Source: Pseudoduganella lurida
Lineage (GTDB): Bacteria > Pseudomonadota > Gammaproteobacteria > Burkholderiales > Burkholderiaceae_D
Length of the DNA stretch: 64,000 bases
Assembly: GCF_007830455.1 (NCBI RefSeq)
Contig: NZ_VLLB01000004.1
Coordinates: 491,916 to 555,915 of the forward strand
Direction: 5' to 3'
A program made the position numbers and the translations under genes. How positions within the stretch are numbered: the stretch's first letter is position 1; each line of letters starts with the position of its first letter. Below are positions 37,403-47,400 of the stretch, piece by piece. The notes beneath the pieces were generated by a model. That model was not told where the DNA came from. It made no database searches and was given only the letters and a program-made list of their open reading frames with translations.

Positions 37403-37921
37403 CTACCGGATGTTCGACAGTTCGCGCTTGAGCGCATCGACGTTCGTTTCCGAACGGGCGATGGCCTCGCGCAGGCCGGCAGTGCGCTCCTGGTACTTGG
37501 CGTAGTTGCGCTCGTCGCCACGGCGTTCCGGCTCGCCGTTGTTGAACTCGCGGCGCAATTCGGCCAGCTTCTGGTTTTCGGCGTTCAGTTCGTCGGTGAG
37601 GATCTGGCGGCGGTCCGCATCGCGGGCCTTCTGTTCCGCCGAATTCACGCGCGGGAAGGCCGCTGGCGCGGCCGCCGCGGCACCCGTCGCCGGCGCCCGT
37701 GCCCGCGGCGCCGCGGCCGGCGCACGGGCCGCCGGTGCGGGAATGCTCGCTTCCGGCAGGTCCAGCAGCACGCAGTGATTGCCCTTCTTGCGGTCCGTGT
37801 ATTCCTTGTGGCCGCTCTCGTCCGTGCAGCGGTAGATCTGCGCCTGCGCCGCGGTGGCAAAGAGCAGCGCGAGCACGGCGAACGTTCGAGAAATGGCTGG
37901 ACACTGGCGACGTGAAATCAT
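37403..37921 (-). CDS. DUF4124 domain-containing secreted protein
   Basis: A 172-residue protein with a signal peptide (ending ATAAQAQ). The DUF4124 motif IYRCTDESGHKEYTDRKKG follows, with two cysteines (CTDES and NHCVLL). A Pro/Ala-rich linker at about 60-95 and a charged helix, likely coiled coil, complete it. DUF4124 proteins are periplasmic and of unknown function. It sits between glnA and ntrB on the same strand, just after a terminator, so it may share an mRNA with ntrBC. GGGG before the ATG is a weak ribosome-binding site. The in-frame ATG six codons upstream was not used because MISRRQCP begins a normal signal sequence. Confidence 0.85.
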   Translation of the reverse strand: MISRRQCPAISRTFAVLALLFATAAQAQIYRCTDESGHKEYTDRKKGNHCVLLDLPEASIPAPAARAPAAAPRARAPATGAAAAAPAAFPRVNSAEQKARDADRRQILTDELNAENQKLAELRREFNNGEPERRGDERNYAKYQERTAGLREAIARSETNVDALKRELSNIR

Positions 37922-37942
37922 GCCCCGACTATACAACATCCG

Positions 37943-37978
37943 AAAAAAAACGCGAGGAAGGCAGAAGCCGTCCCCGCG
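37943..37978 (-). terminator. Rho-independent terminator after glnA
   Basis: On the minus strand CGCGGGGACGG and CCTTCCTCGCG pair around CTTCTG with one mismatch and one G-T pair, followed by eight T residues. It separates glnA from the DUF4124-ntrBC genes, like the partial terminator between glnA and ntrB in enteric bacteria. Confidence 0.8.
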
Positions 37979-38016
37979 TCCTCGTTACCGGCATAAAACC
38001 ACCGGCAGCTGCGCCA

Positions 38017-39432
38017 TTACAGCGAGTAGTACATGTCGAATTCGACCGGGTGCGTGGTCATGCGCATGCGCGTGACTTCCGTCATCTTCAGCTCGATGTA
38101 GGCATCGATCATCGAATCGGTGAACACGCCGCCGCGGGTCAGGAACTCGCGATCCTTGTTCAGGTGGTCCAGCGCTTCTTCCAGCGAGGCGCAGACGGTC
38201 GGGATCAGCGCGTCTTCTTCCGGCGGCAGGTGGTACAGGTCCTTCGACGCTGCTTCGCCCGGGTGGATCTTGTTCTGCACGCCGTCCAGGCCGGCCATCA
38301 TCAGCGCGGCGAAGCACAGGTACGGGTTCGCCAGCGGATCCGGGAAGCGCGTCTCGATGCGGCGGCCTTTCGGGTTCGCCACGTGCGGGATGCGGATCGA
38401 GGCGGAACGGTTGCGGGCCGAGTAGGCCAGCTTCACCGGCGCTTCGTAGCCAGGCACCAGGCGCTTGTACGAGTTGGTGCCCGGGTTGGTGATCGCGTTC
38501 AGCGCCTTGGCGTGCTTGATGATGCCGCCGATGTAGAACAGCGCGAAGTCGGACAGGCCGGCATAGCCGTCGCCGGCGAACAGGTTCTTGCCGTCCTTCC
38601 AGATCGACTGGTGCACGTGCATGCCAGAGCCGTTGTCGCCCACGACCGGCTTCGGCATGAAGGTGGCCGTCTTGCCGTAGCTGTGCGCCACGTTCCAGAC
38701 GATGTACTTCAGGTTCTGCGTCCAGTCGGCGCGCTCGACCAGCGTCGAGAACTTGGTGCCGATTTCATTCTGGCCGGCGCCCGCCACTTCGTGGTGGTGC
38801 ACTTCGACGGGGATGCCCATCGACTCCAGGATCAGGCACATTTCCGAACGCATGTCCTGGAACGAGTCGACCGGTGGCACCGGGAAGTAGCCGCCCTTGA
38901 CGGTCGGACGGTGGCCGCTGTTGCCGCCTTCGATGTCCTTGTCGGTCGACCACGACGCTTCGTCGGAATCGATCTGCACCTTGGCGCCGGACATGTCGAT
39001 CTTCCACTTCACGGAGTCGAAGATGAAGAATTCCGGTTCCGGACCGAAGTAGGCGGTGTCGCCCAGGCCGGAGGATTTCAGGTAGGCTTCGGCGCGCTTG
39101 GCGATCGAGCGCGGATCGCGGTCGTAGCCCTTGCCGTCGGACGGTTCGATCACGTCGCACTGCATGAACAGCGTGGTCTCTTCCATGAACGGGTCGATGT
39201 TCGCGGTGTTCGGATCCGGGATCAGCAGCATGTCGGATGCTTCGATGCCTTTCCAGCCGGCGATGGAGGAACCGTCGAAGGCATGACCGCTTTCGAACTT
39301 GTCGATGTCGAATGCCGACACCGGCACGGTAACGTGCTGTTCCTTGCCGCGGGTATCGGCAAAGCGGAAATCAACGAATTTGACTTCGTTGTCTTTTACC
39401 ATCTTCAGAACTTCTTCGGCGGTCATTGCCAT
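38017..39432 (-). CDS. glnA: Glutamine synthetase, type I
   Basis: A 471-residue subunit of the dodecameric enzyme that makes glutamine from glutamate, ammonia and ATP. The N-terminal [17 protein letters not shown], the metal and ammonia-site block GHAFDGSS and the ATP-site blocks HVHQS and NRSASIRIP are all present. The regulatory tyrosine modified by GlnE is Tyr400 in [10 protein letters not shown]. The ATG at 39432 is supported by AGGAG six bases before it. The gene is followed by a terminator and then DUF4124 and ntrBC. Upstream lie a sigma-54 promoter and an NtrC site. Confidence 0.98.
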   Translation of the reverse strand: MAMTAEEVLKMVKDNEVKFVDFRFADTRGKEQHVTVPVSAFDIDKFESGHAFDGSSIAGWKGIEASDMLLIPDPNTANIDPFMEETTLFMQCDVIEPSDGKGYDRDPRSIAKRAEAYLKSSGLGDTAYFGPEPEFFIFDSVKWKIDMSGAKVQIDSDEASWSTDKDIEGGNSGHRPTVKGGYFPVPPVDSFQDMRSEMCLILESMGIPVEVHHHEVAGAGQNEIGTKFSTLVERADWTQNLKYIVWNVAHSYGKTATFMPKPVVGDNGSGMHVHQSIWKDGKNLFAGDGYAGLSDFALFYIGGIIKHAKALNAITNPGTNSYKRLVPGYEAPVKLAYSARNRSASIRIPHVANPKGRRIETRFPDPLANPYLCFAALMMAGLDGVQNKIHPGEAASKDLYHLPPEEDALIPTVCASLEEALDHLNKDREFLTRGGVFTDSMIDAYIELKMTEVTRMRMTTHPVEFDMYYSL

Positions 39433-39498
39433 TCGTATCTCCTAAGTGAAAAGGCTGCCGGCGCGCGGGGCGGCGGCGGAAACTCGAACCACTATAAA

Positions 39499-39514
39499 GC
39501 AGAAAGCGTGCCAA
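39499..39514 (-). promoter_or_regulatory. Sigma-54 promoter of glnA
   Basis: On the minus strand TTGGCACGCTTTCTGC has the defining GG-N10-GC spacing of -24/-12 elements. It differs from the consensus TTGC only by C in the first -12 base. It lies about 67 bases before the glnA start. Confidence 0.8.
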
Positions 39515-39630
39515 TGGGAAGCGGATAAGCTTATGCAGGAAGTTCCATTGATCTTGCTGTCTATGAACCCTAAAATCGTCCGTACGGAAATATGCGCTGT
39601 CACGCACCACGATTGCACATCGCATAGTGC

Positions 39631-39645
39631 GCACAACAATGGTGC
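39631..39645. promoter_or_regulatory. NtrC binding site upstream of glnA
   Basis: GCACAACAATGGTGC matches the NtrC consensus GCAC-N7-GTGC exactly. It lies about 120 bases upstream of the sigma-54 promoter, a usual enhancer distance. An adjacent GCAC-N8-GTGC at 39615-39630 may be a weaker second site. The glnA-rhodanese gap holds no gene. Confidence 0.75.
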
Positions 39646-39762
39646 ATCTGTTCCAATTCGCACCAATTCAGGGATTCACGCCCCACAATGTAGCACGCCA
39701 GATTTTGGGGCCGCCACACGCAAGGACCACGATCCACGACGATCAGAAGGAATTACTGCCAG

Positions 39763-40221
39763 ATGACTACCGCCTCCGAGATTCTCGACCGCGCCCGCGA
39801 ACGTGCACCCGGTCTGCCCTATGCTGGAGCAGTCACGCCCCAGGAGGCCTACACGCTGCTGCTGTCGGCACCGAACATACGCCTGATCGATGTACGCACC
39901 AACGCCGAGCGCGACTGGATCGGCCGCGTTTCCATCCCGGCCGCCCAGCATGCGGCAGTGCAGTGGAGCACCTATCCGGGCGGCGTGCAGAACCCCCACT
40001 TCGCCGCCGAGCTTGCCACGGTGGCGCAGCCGGACGATGTGCTGCTGTTCCTGTGCCGCTCCGGCGTGCGCTCGCGGCATGCTGCCAAGCTCGCCACGGA
40101 GAACGGCTTCCCGAACAGCTTCGATATCCTGGAGGGCTTCGAGGGAGACAAGGATGCCGACGGGCACCGCAAGACGGTGGGCGGATGGTGCAAGGCAGGG
40201 CTGCCCTGGGTGGGAGCCTGA
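39763..40221 (+). CDS. Rhodanese-like domain protein
   Basis: A 152-residue single-domain rhodanese. The active-site loop is LFLCRSGVRS with Cys98. The conserved IRLIDVRTNAERDWIGRV block precedes it, and GFEGDKDADGHR lies in the C-terminal part. Such proteins carry a persulfide on the cysteine and move sulfur; the physiological partner is unknown. It is cytosolic, with no signal peptide. It is divergent from glnA, a neighbourhood seen in many Burkholderiales, and may share its control region. AAGGA lies about 11 bases before the ATG. Confidence 0.88.
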   Translation: MTTASEILDRARERAPGLPYAGAVTPQEAYTLLLSAPNIRLIDVRTNAERDWIGRVSIPAAQHAAVQWSTYPGGVQNPHFAAELATVAQPDDVLLFLCRSGVRSRHAAKLATENGFPNSFDILEGFEGDKDADGHRKTVGGWCKAGLPWVGA

Positions 40222-40224
40222 AAG

Positions 40225-40253
40225 GAAAAACCGCGGACGATACCCGTCCGCGG
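40225..40253 (-). terminator. Terminator of the TBDR at 40275
   Basis: CCGCGGACG and CGTCCGCGG pair around ATACC. On the minus strand the stem is followed by TTTTT, so it serves the receptor gene, not the rhodanese gene. Confidence 0.75.
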
Positions 40254-40274
40254 CTGGCCTGCTGAAGAGCGCGG

Positions 40275-42767
40275 TTACAGCGTGTACGTCAGCCGCGCAT
40301 ACACATACCGCCCCGACCGTCCGAACGGCGAGTAGTTCGTGTACGGCGCATTGCCCGTGGTGTTCAGCGCGGCCGGATACGGATCCGGGTACTGGTCGAA
40401 CAGGTTCTCCGCGCCCAGCGCCACCGACAGCGCCTTGCTGATGGCGAAGCGTCCTTCCAGGTCCACCAGCGTGCGGGCCGACATCGTGTGGTCCAGCGCC
40501 GCCGTCGTGCCCGGCGTGAGCACCTTGCCGTAGCGCGTGGCGCGCAGCGTCGTGCCCCACGGGCCCAGGTTCCACGTGCCGCTGGCCGTGTACTTGGTCT
40601 TCGGCGTGCCCTGCTCGAACGTCAGCACGTTCACGCGGTCGAACAGCACCGGGGCCGGCGACAGCGCTGCCAGCGCGGCCGTCTGCGGCACCTTCGTCAC
40701 TTCCGTGTCCGTGTAGTTGCCGGCCAGGGTCAGGTCGAAACGGCCGGCACTGCCCAGGTTCCACGGGTAGTTCACCACCACGTCCACGCCCTTCGTGGTC
40801 GTGTCCACGCCGTTGATGAAGAAGCGCCCGCCGCCCACGCCAGGGAAGCCGTTCGCTTCCAGGAAGTTGCGCACGTTCGTCTGCGTGAGGTTCTCGGACA
40901 GCACGATGCGGTTGCGGATGTCGATGTGGAAGCCGTCGACCGTGATGCTGCCCCGGCCCACCTTGGCCACGGCGCCCAGCGAGAAGTTGGTGGACTTCTC
41001 CGCGTCCAGCGGTTTCGCGCCCAGCGCCACGGCCGCCGCGTCGGTCGGCTTGAACGTGGTGATGTCGAACGGCACGCCGTTGATGAAGTTGGTGGACGTG
41101 GACGTGAAGAACTGCTGCTGCATCGACGGCGCACGGAAGCCGTTCTGCACCGAGCCGCGCACGCCGAACGCCGGCGTGAAGTCATAGCGGCCGGCCAGCT
41201 TGCCGGACCAGTTGCTGCCGAAATCCGAATAGTGCTCGCCCCGCACCGCGAACGATGCCAGCAGCTTCGGCAGCAGGTTCGCTTCCAGGTCGCCATACAC
41301 GCTGTAGGCGGTGCGGTGGCTGTCCGACGTGTCGCTCGGGCGGAAGCCGGGGAACACCTGCGCGCCGGAAGCGGTGGGCAGGCCGCTGGCCAGCCGCACG
41401 CCGCCGTTGCGGTAGGAGTCCGGTTCGCCCGCTTCCAGCTTGTAGCCTTCGCGGCGCGCTTCGCCGCCCACCGCCACGTTCAGCGGCGACGCCAGGCCCA
41501 CCTCGAACTGCTTCACGGCCGACAGGTTGTACGTCAGCTGGTCATACGAGAAGCCGCCCGCCTCGAACACGGTCTTGCTGGACGGTCCCAGCGAGCGGTT
41601 CAGCGTGTTCTTGATGGTGAAGTCCATCTTGTTCTTGCCGTAGCTGAGCGAGCTGTCGAAGTCCCAGCCGCCGGACGTGAACGTGACGCCGCCAGCCGCC
41701 GAGAAATCGTCGACATCGGGTGCGATGATGGGCAGGAAGCCGTCCGGATAGATCTGGATGGTGTTGTTGTCCTGCAGGGCACGGCGGAAGAAGCCGCCCG
41801 ACTCCGCCTCGCGGCGCTGGTAGCTCGCCCAGCCGTACCATTTCACCTTCTCGTTGATGTCCCCGCCCGCGTTGGCGAACACCGTGTACTGCTTCAGTTC
41901 GGGCTCGCCGTACCAGGCGTTGAAGCGGTTGATCGTCGCTTCGCGAGGGTCATACGCACCGTTCACCAGCGGGTATTGCTGGCGCGTGTCGTAGCCGCTG
42001 CGCTCCGTGTGCTTCTGGTCCTTGTACTCGCCGGCGATCGTCAGGTAACCCGTCTCGCCCAGCGGCAGGCCCTTCCACAGGCTGACGGTGGCCGTCTCGC
42101 CATCGTGGCGCGAACGGGAGTCCTGCGTGCCCCAGTTGGCATTGGCCGGCGGCGGCGTGACGGCGAAATCGTAGTCCGTGATGCGCTCGCCGTAGCTGGC
42201 GGTGGCCTCGCCGCCGGTACGGTCCTGGCGCAGGCGGATATTGACCACGCCGGCGATCGCATCGGAACCGTATTGGGCCGACGCGCCGTCGCGCAGCACC
42301 TCGATGTTCTTGACGATGCCGGTGGGGATCGTGTTCATGTCGACGGCGGCGGAACCGCGGCCGATCGTGCCGTTCAGGTTTACCAGCGACGACGTGTGCC
42401 GGCGCTTCGAATTCACCAGCACCAGCGTCTGGTCCGGCGCCAGGCCGCGCAGCGTGGCGGGCCGGATGGTATCGGTGCCGTCGGCCAGGCCGGGGCGCGG
42501 GAAGTTCAGCGACGGCAGCGCGACGGACAGCGCCTGCGTGATCTCCGGCACGCCGGTGTTCTTGATCATCTCGGCCGAGATGACATCGACCGGTGCCGAC
42601 GTGTCCAGCACCGTGCGGTTCGACACGCGCGTGCCGGTGACGACGACGGTGGCCTGGCTGTCTTCGGTGGAAGTGCCGGTCGTGGACTGGGCGGCGGCGG
42701 GGCCGGCAAAGAGGGAGGCAATGGCGGTGGCAAGCAATCCTGCAGTCGGTAAAGCGTGGCGATGCAT
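40275..42767 (-). CDS. TonB-dependent receptor
   Basis: An 830-residue outer-membrane receptor. A signal peptide ends near GPAAAQ; VVVTGTRVSNRTVLDTSAPVDV begins the plug, which includes ATLRGLAPDQTLVLVNSKRRH and DGASAQYGSDAIAGVVNIRL. The VNSKRRH wording, in place of LLNGRR, marks a subfamily distinct from the other receptors here. The barrel ends in LTYTL, with Leu in place of the usual terminal Phe. AAGGGAACAGG precedes the ATG. It is separated from the TAXI gene by 132 noncoding bases, in which nothing further is recognised. Ligand unknown. Confidence 0.9.
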   Translation of the reverse strand: MHRHALPTAGLLATAIASLFAGPAAAQSTTGTSTEDSQATVVVTGTRVSNRTVLDTSAPVDVISAEMIKNTGVPEITQALSVALPSLNFPRPGLADGTDTIRPATLRGLAPDQTLVLVNSKRRHTSSLVNLNGTIGRGSAAVDMNTIPTGIVKNIEVLRDGASAQYGSDAIAGVVNIRLRQDRTGGEATASYGERITDYDFAVTPPPANANWGTQDSRSRHDGETATVSLWKGLPLGETGYLTIAGEYKDQKHTERSGYDTRQQYPLVNGAYDPREATINRFNAWYGEPELKQYTVFANAGGDINEKVKWYGWASYQRREAESGGFFRRALQDNNTIQIYPDGFLPIIAPDVDDFSAAGGVTFTSGGWDFDSSLSYGKNKMDFTIKNTLNRSLGPSSKTVFEAGGFSYDQLTYNLSAVKQFEVGLASPLNVAVGGEARREGYKLEAGEPDSYRNGGVRLASGLPTASGAQVFPGFRPSDTSDSHRTAYSVYGDLEANLLPKLLASFAVRGEHYSDFGSNWSGKLAGRYDFTPAFGVRGSVQNGFRAPSMQQQFFTSTSTNFINGVPFDITTFKPTDAAAVALGAKPLDAEKSTNFSLGAVAKVGRGSITVDGFHIDIRNRIVLSENLTQTNVRNFLEANGFPGVGGGRFFINGVDTTTKGVDVVVNYPWNLGSAGRFDLTLAGNYTDTEVTKVPQTAALAALSPAPVLFDRVNVLTFEQGTPKTKYTASGTWNLGPWGTTLRATRYGKVLTPGTTAALDHTMSARTLVDLEGRFAISKALSVALGAENLFDQYPDPYPAALNTTGNAPYTNYSPFGRSGRYVYARLTYTL

Positions 42768-42899
42768 CCTGTTCCCTTTCGGTGAGCGATATGATCCGGC
42801 GGACGCGGCGCTGCAGCGAGCGCCGACGAACCATCATCGGCGGCGCGATGACATACTGTCAAACCTGTCGGGGCACTATCACGATTTGCGTTGCGGTTT

Positions 42900-44294
42900 T
42901 CAGACGGTTGCAGCCGGCGACTCGTCGTGCGGCTGTCCCAGCAGCGCCTGGATGCGCAGCCGCACCAGCTGGATATGGCCGCGCAGGCCGTACAGGTCCT
43001 CCGCAAACGACAGCGGAATCGAGATCTGGTTGACGAGGTTCTCGATGTCGTTCAGCCGCGCCATCTGCGTGGCATACGCCGCGGCGCGCTGCTCGGGTGG
43101 CGCATCCTTGACCGTCTCGACGGCCTGCTCCACCGTGCGCAGCTGGCCGTACCAGCGGTAGATGCGCGAACGGATGCGCCACACGTACAGCGGCGGCACG
43201 ATCTTCGACAGCGGCAGGATCAGCGCGCTCAATGCCAGCAGCAGCACCCACATGCGATCGAGGAAGTTGGCCAGCCAGAAGCTCATGTAGCGCTGCAGCA
43301 GCGGCGCGCCGTCCTTGTAGTACTTGGCCGCTTCGTCGGCAACGGGAATCTCCGTGTACTTCGCGGACGGGAACTGGCCCTGCTGCTGGAACCAGCCGGC
43401 ACCGCCGTGGATCTTGCCGGCGGCCTGCACGAACAGCTCGATCAGCGCGGGATGCAGGTCGTCGCGCGCCACCAGCGTGGCCGTGGGCGCGATCAGCTGG
43501 TAGTCGCGCGCCGGCAGGTCGCGGCCCAGGTCGACGATCCCCCGCGGCAGCGTGACGTGCGTGAGGAACGGCAGGCGGCGCGTGTACGCTTCGGCCTGGG
43601 CGAAATCGAACAGGTAGATGCCGGGCGTCTGCAGCAGCATCTGGATCAGCGGATCGTCCGGCGCCGCAGCGAACACCAGGCCATCGATGCGGCCTTCCAG
43701 CAGTTCGACGGTCGCGGGCGTGTTATCGAGCTGGCCCGTCTGCAGCTCGCCGGGCGCGACGCCGTTCACGTCCAGCACCTGGCGGAACAGCCGCGGCGCC
43801 CCGCTGCCCTGCGCGCCGATATTGATCTTCGTGCCGCGCAGCTGGGTCAGTTGCGTGACCGGCGCGGTGCCCGGCTTCTCGCGCAGGAACAGCCACACGG
43901 GTTCGGTGAACAGGCTGCCCAGCGAGACGAGGCCGCGGCGTTCGGCTTCCGCTTCATCCGTCGAGCCGCTCTGCACGAAGGCGATGTCCACCTTGCGTTC
44001 GTTCAGCTGCGCCAGGTTGTCGCTAGAGCCGTGCGAGCCTTGCAGCGTGACGGCGATGCCTTCGCGGGCCAGCTGGTCCCGGTACTTCCTGCCGAAGGCG
44101 TCGTAGGCGCTGTTGTCCTGGCCGGTGCCCAGCACCACGTGCTTCGGCGGCGCGGGATCGACGATCAGGTAGGCGATCACGCAGACGGCGGCAATCGCCA
44201 GCACGGTGGGCGTGGCGGAGGCGAACAGGTCGCGCAAGGAAAAGCTGGTGAACTTGCGGATGCGCGACATCGTGGAGCGGAGGACGGGTTTCAT
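42900..44294 (-). CDS. TAXI-family TRAP transporter solute-binding protein, membrane-anchored
   Basis: A 464-residue protein. An N-terminal hydrophobic segment (about 29-46, TVLAIAAVCVIAYLIVD) is an uncleaved anchor or signal. The TAXI-type binding domain covers about 50-320 (VDIAFVQSGSTDEAEAE, LRGTKINIGAQGSGAPRLFRQVL). A second membrane segment near residue 350 (MWVLLLALSALILPL) and a cytosolic helical tail follow. TAXI proteins normally feed TRAP membrane subunits, but no DctM/DctQ-like gene is adjacent, and the extra C-terminal part suggests a sensory or adapter role. The start at 44294 is uncertain; an ATG eight codons downstream is possible, and neither has a clear ribosome-binding site. 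Confidence 0.85.
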   Translation of the reverse strand: MKPVLRSTMSRIRKFTSFSLRDLFASATPTVLAIAAVCVIAYLIVDPAPPKHVVLGTGQDNSAYDAFGRKYRDQLAREGIAVTLQGSHGSSDNLAQLNERKVDIAFVQSGSTDEAEAERRGLVSLGSLFTEPVWLFLREKPGTAPVTQLTQLRGTKINIGAQGSGAPRLFRQVLDVNGVAPGELQTGQLDNTPATVELLEGRIDGLVFAAAPDDPLIQMLLQTPGIYLFDFAQAEAYTRRLPFLTHVTLPRGIVDLGRDLPARDYQLIAPTATLVARDDLHPALIELFVQAAGKIHGGAGWFQQQGQFPSAKYTEIPVADEAAKYYKDGAPLLQRYMSFWLANFLDRMWVLLLALSALILPLSKIVPPLYVWRIRSRIYRWYGQLRTVEQAVETVKDAPPEQRAAAYATQMARLNDIENLVNQISIPLSFAEDLYGLRGHIQLVRLRIQALLGQPHDESPAATV

Positions 44295-44320
44295 GGCTGG
44301 CTATGATGCCAGACGAGAAT

Positions 44321-44395
44321 GGGGACAGGCACCAATTATTTGGCAACACGCGTGTTGCCAAATAATTGGTCGGTACGCCGCAGCGGCCTGTCCCC
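44321..44395. repeat. 75-bp element with a perfect 40-bp palindrome
   Basis: A perfect palindrome at 44331-44370 (arms ACCAATTATTTGGCAACACG and its reverse complement, no loop) is enclosed by GGGGACAGGC (44321-44330) and GCCTGTCCCC (44386-44395). The outer blocks are shared with the element at 27821. It lies between two minus-strand genes. Confidence 0.85.
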
Positions 44396-44407
44396 GATGT
44401 ACTCTGC

Positions 44408-47400
44408 TTACCCGCCGCAGGCCTTGACGGGTGCGCCGAGCGCGGCGGCCGCGGCGGCGACCGAGGAGCCGGGCGGCAGCGCCTTCTGGTCCGGTTCGAT
44501 GAGAGGCATCAGCGTGGGTGCCAGCGTGACGAGCAGCTGCACCGGCAGCGCGCTCGTGAAATCGTAGTTCTTCGATTCAGGCCCGTGCACATAGGCCGTC
44601 ATGCTGCCGAAGAAGCGTTCGCCGATATTGAACACGAACGTGGCCGAGCGGTTCACGTAGCGCGATTCGATCAGGCGGCCGCCGGCGGCATACACGTCGA
44701 AGCGCTGGTCGCCCGTGCCGGTCTTGCCGGCGACGGCGATATTGCTGCCATCGGCCGCCGTGAATGCGGTCTTGGCGCGCTTGGCGGTACCGTCCGACAC
44801 CACGCCCTGGATCTCGTTGGCCACCACGCGCGCCACTTCCGGCGCGATCACGCGTTCCGCCGCCACCTTGTCCGCGCGCGCCACTTTCGTGTCATACGGC
44901 GTGCCGGCGGCGAAGTGCAGCGACTCGATGCGCTGCGTGGGCTTGCGCACGCCGCCGTTGACGATGATGCCCATCATCTCGGCCAGCGCGGCAGGACGGT
45001 CCGCCGAGGCGCCCAGCGTCGTCGCATACGACGGCACCAGCGAGTCGAACGGATAGCCCATCTTCTTCCACTGGCGGTGGATTTCCATGAACGCTTCCAT
45101 CTCCAGCAGGCCCGCGATGCGCTTGTCCTGCGTGTGCTTGCGGTGCGTCTTGAACAGCCACTGGTAGACCTCCTGGCGTTCCTTGTCGGACGCCTTCACC
45201 ACCTGCGTGAGCGTCGCGCCTTCGTTCTGGCGCAGGTAGGCCACCAGCCACAGTTCCAGCGGGTGCACATTGGCGAGATAGCCGCGGTCGGCCAGGTTCC
45301 ACTTGTCCATCGCGTACTGGTCGTACATCTTTTCCAGGCGCTCCTGCGGCACTTCGCTCTGCGACGACAGCAGGTTACCGTTGACGAACATCGCGAACTC
45401 GCCGATCGAGGCGTTCGGGAACAGCGTGCGGTGGATGTTCGCCAGGCGCAGCGGCGTGGGGCGGATGCTGTCGACGAGGATCTTGTCCAGCTCCGACTTC
45501 GGCTTGCCCTTGTACTTGGCGTAGAAGCGGTACAGGAACTCCTTGCCTTCCTTGTCCGCGAAGCGGGCCAGGTATTCGGCGCGGCGCGGGTCGTCCGCAT
45601 CGGCCAGCAGGCTCGCGGACGATCCCGGCATCTGGAAGCTGTAGTACTTCACCACGTCGCGCATCAGGCGCACGAACAGCAGGTTGGTCGAGCGGCGCAG
45701 GCCTTCGCGCACGGTGAGGATGCGCGCATTGTCTTCCTTCGAGAAGTTGCCGAAGTAATGCAGGCCGCCGCCCGTGAAGAAGCCCTCGCCCGGATTGCCG
45801 GAATACTTGCGCTCCATCGCCGCGTTCAGCATCGCCGTCAGGTCGCGCTTGTCGCGCGGCGTGATCGACAGCCATTCGATCCCCCAGGCCGTCAGCCGGT
45901 CCTTCGGATCGAAAGCAACCTTGCCCAGTTCGTCCGCGCTCATCGCCCCGTACTTCTTGTAAAGCTGGTCGACGATGTCCATGTAGGTGACCAGCGTGCG
46001 CAGCTTGGCCGTGGAACCCAGGTCCAGCTTGGCGCCCTCGTTGATGTCCAGCGGCTGGTCGTAGTTATCCGTCTGCACGCGCAGGTAGTTGACCTTGTCG
46101 CCCCGCTCCAGCAGCGTGAAGCTGTACACCACGTTGGCCGGGTCGCCGTTGCCCAGCATGCCCTTGCCCGTCAGGCCCGCCGCTTCCGCCGTCTCGTGGT
46201 CGCGCAGGTCGCGCAGGCGCGCCGTGACGGCCTTCTGCGCATCGGCATCGAGCGTGCTGACCACCGACAGGTCGAGGCGATCGAGGTTGTACATGCGGTT
46301 GTCGCCCAGCAGGTTGGCCAGGTGCACGCGCACGGCGTTCGACGCCTTCTTCGTGACGTAGTTCAGGGGCGGCGCGGCCTGCAGGCCGTTGCCCTGCGCC
46401 GGATGAAGTTTCTCCTTCAGCGCCGCGTCGCGCAGCGCCGGCGTGATGATGCCGGCCTGCGCCAGCAGCCGCAGGTGGCTGTTGGCCAGCACTTCCAGGT
46501 CCTCGTCGCCGGCGCCCAGGTAGTAGCTGGGGCGGCGCTGCGCGATCAGCAGCGACAGCGCTTCCTTGAACGCCAGCGCGCTGCCCGGCTTGTCCATGCG
46601 GCCGGCCAGCAGGCCGTTGACCTCGTTGAAGTCGCGGCCGTACCAGACCCACATGCCGTCGCCGATGCCGTTCACTTCGCCGTAGCCCGGTTTCGCGGAG
46701 AGCGGCACCGTGTTCAGGTAGTCGACCACGATCTGGCGGCGCACGCCCAGCGTTTCGGGGCCCTGCTGGTAGGCGCGCAGCGTGGCCGAGACCATCTGCT
46801 TGAGCTTGTCCTTCATCGAGCCGGTGCGGCCTTCCGGCGAGTGGCGGTACTTCTCGATCTGCGTGGCCAGCGTGCTGCCGCCGGCGGCGCGGTGCCCGCC
46901 CAGGCCCACGGCGCTGGCGGATTTTTCCAGGATGGCTTTCGACAGGCGGTCCCATTCCACGGCCGGATTGCGTTGCGGGTAGGTGTTGTCCAGCAGCTCG
47001 CGGTTCTCGATGAACAGCAGGCTGTGGACCAGCGCCGCGGGCGCCTGCTCGAAGCCGGGATAGATGCGCTCCGGGTAGCTGGCCGTGAACAGCGGCTGCG
47101 CGCGGCAGTCGTAGATCGTCAGGCCCGTGCGGGTCTTTTCGCGGAACGTGGTGAAGATGCCCATGTCGGCCAGCTGCACCATCTTCGGCGAGAAGCGCGA
47201 CTGCGCCGTCACCTGGTAATCGCGCTGGCTCAGCTTGCCCAGGTAGTCGGGGATGTTGGCGTAGCCCAGGCGCTCGTCGTACGGGCTGTCGTGCGGGTAG
47301 CGGATCGACTTGCTGGGGCCCGCCTCGACCTTGTAGCTGAGCTGCTTGACGACACCGGTGAAGTACTTCGCCTGCATCGTGGAGGTGCGGAATTCATGCA

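Noticed and set aside
39615..39630. Second NtrC site
   Set aside because: GCAC and GTGC are present but separated by 8, not 7, bases; kept only as a possible weak site.
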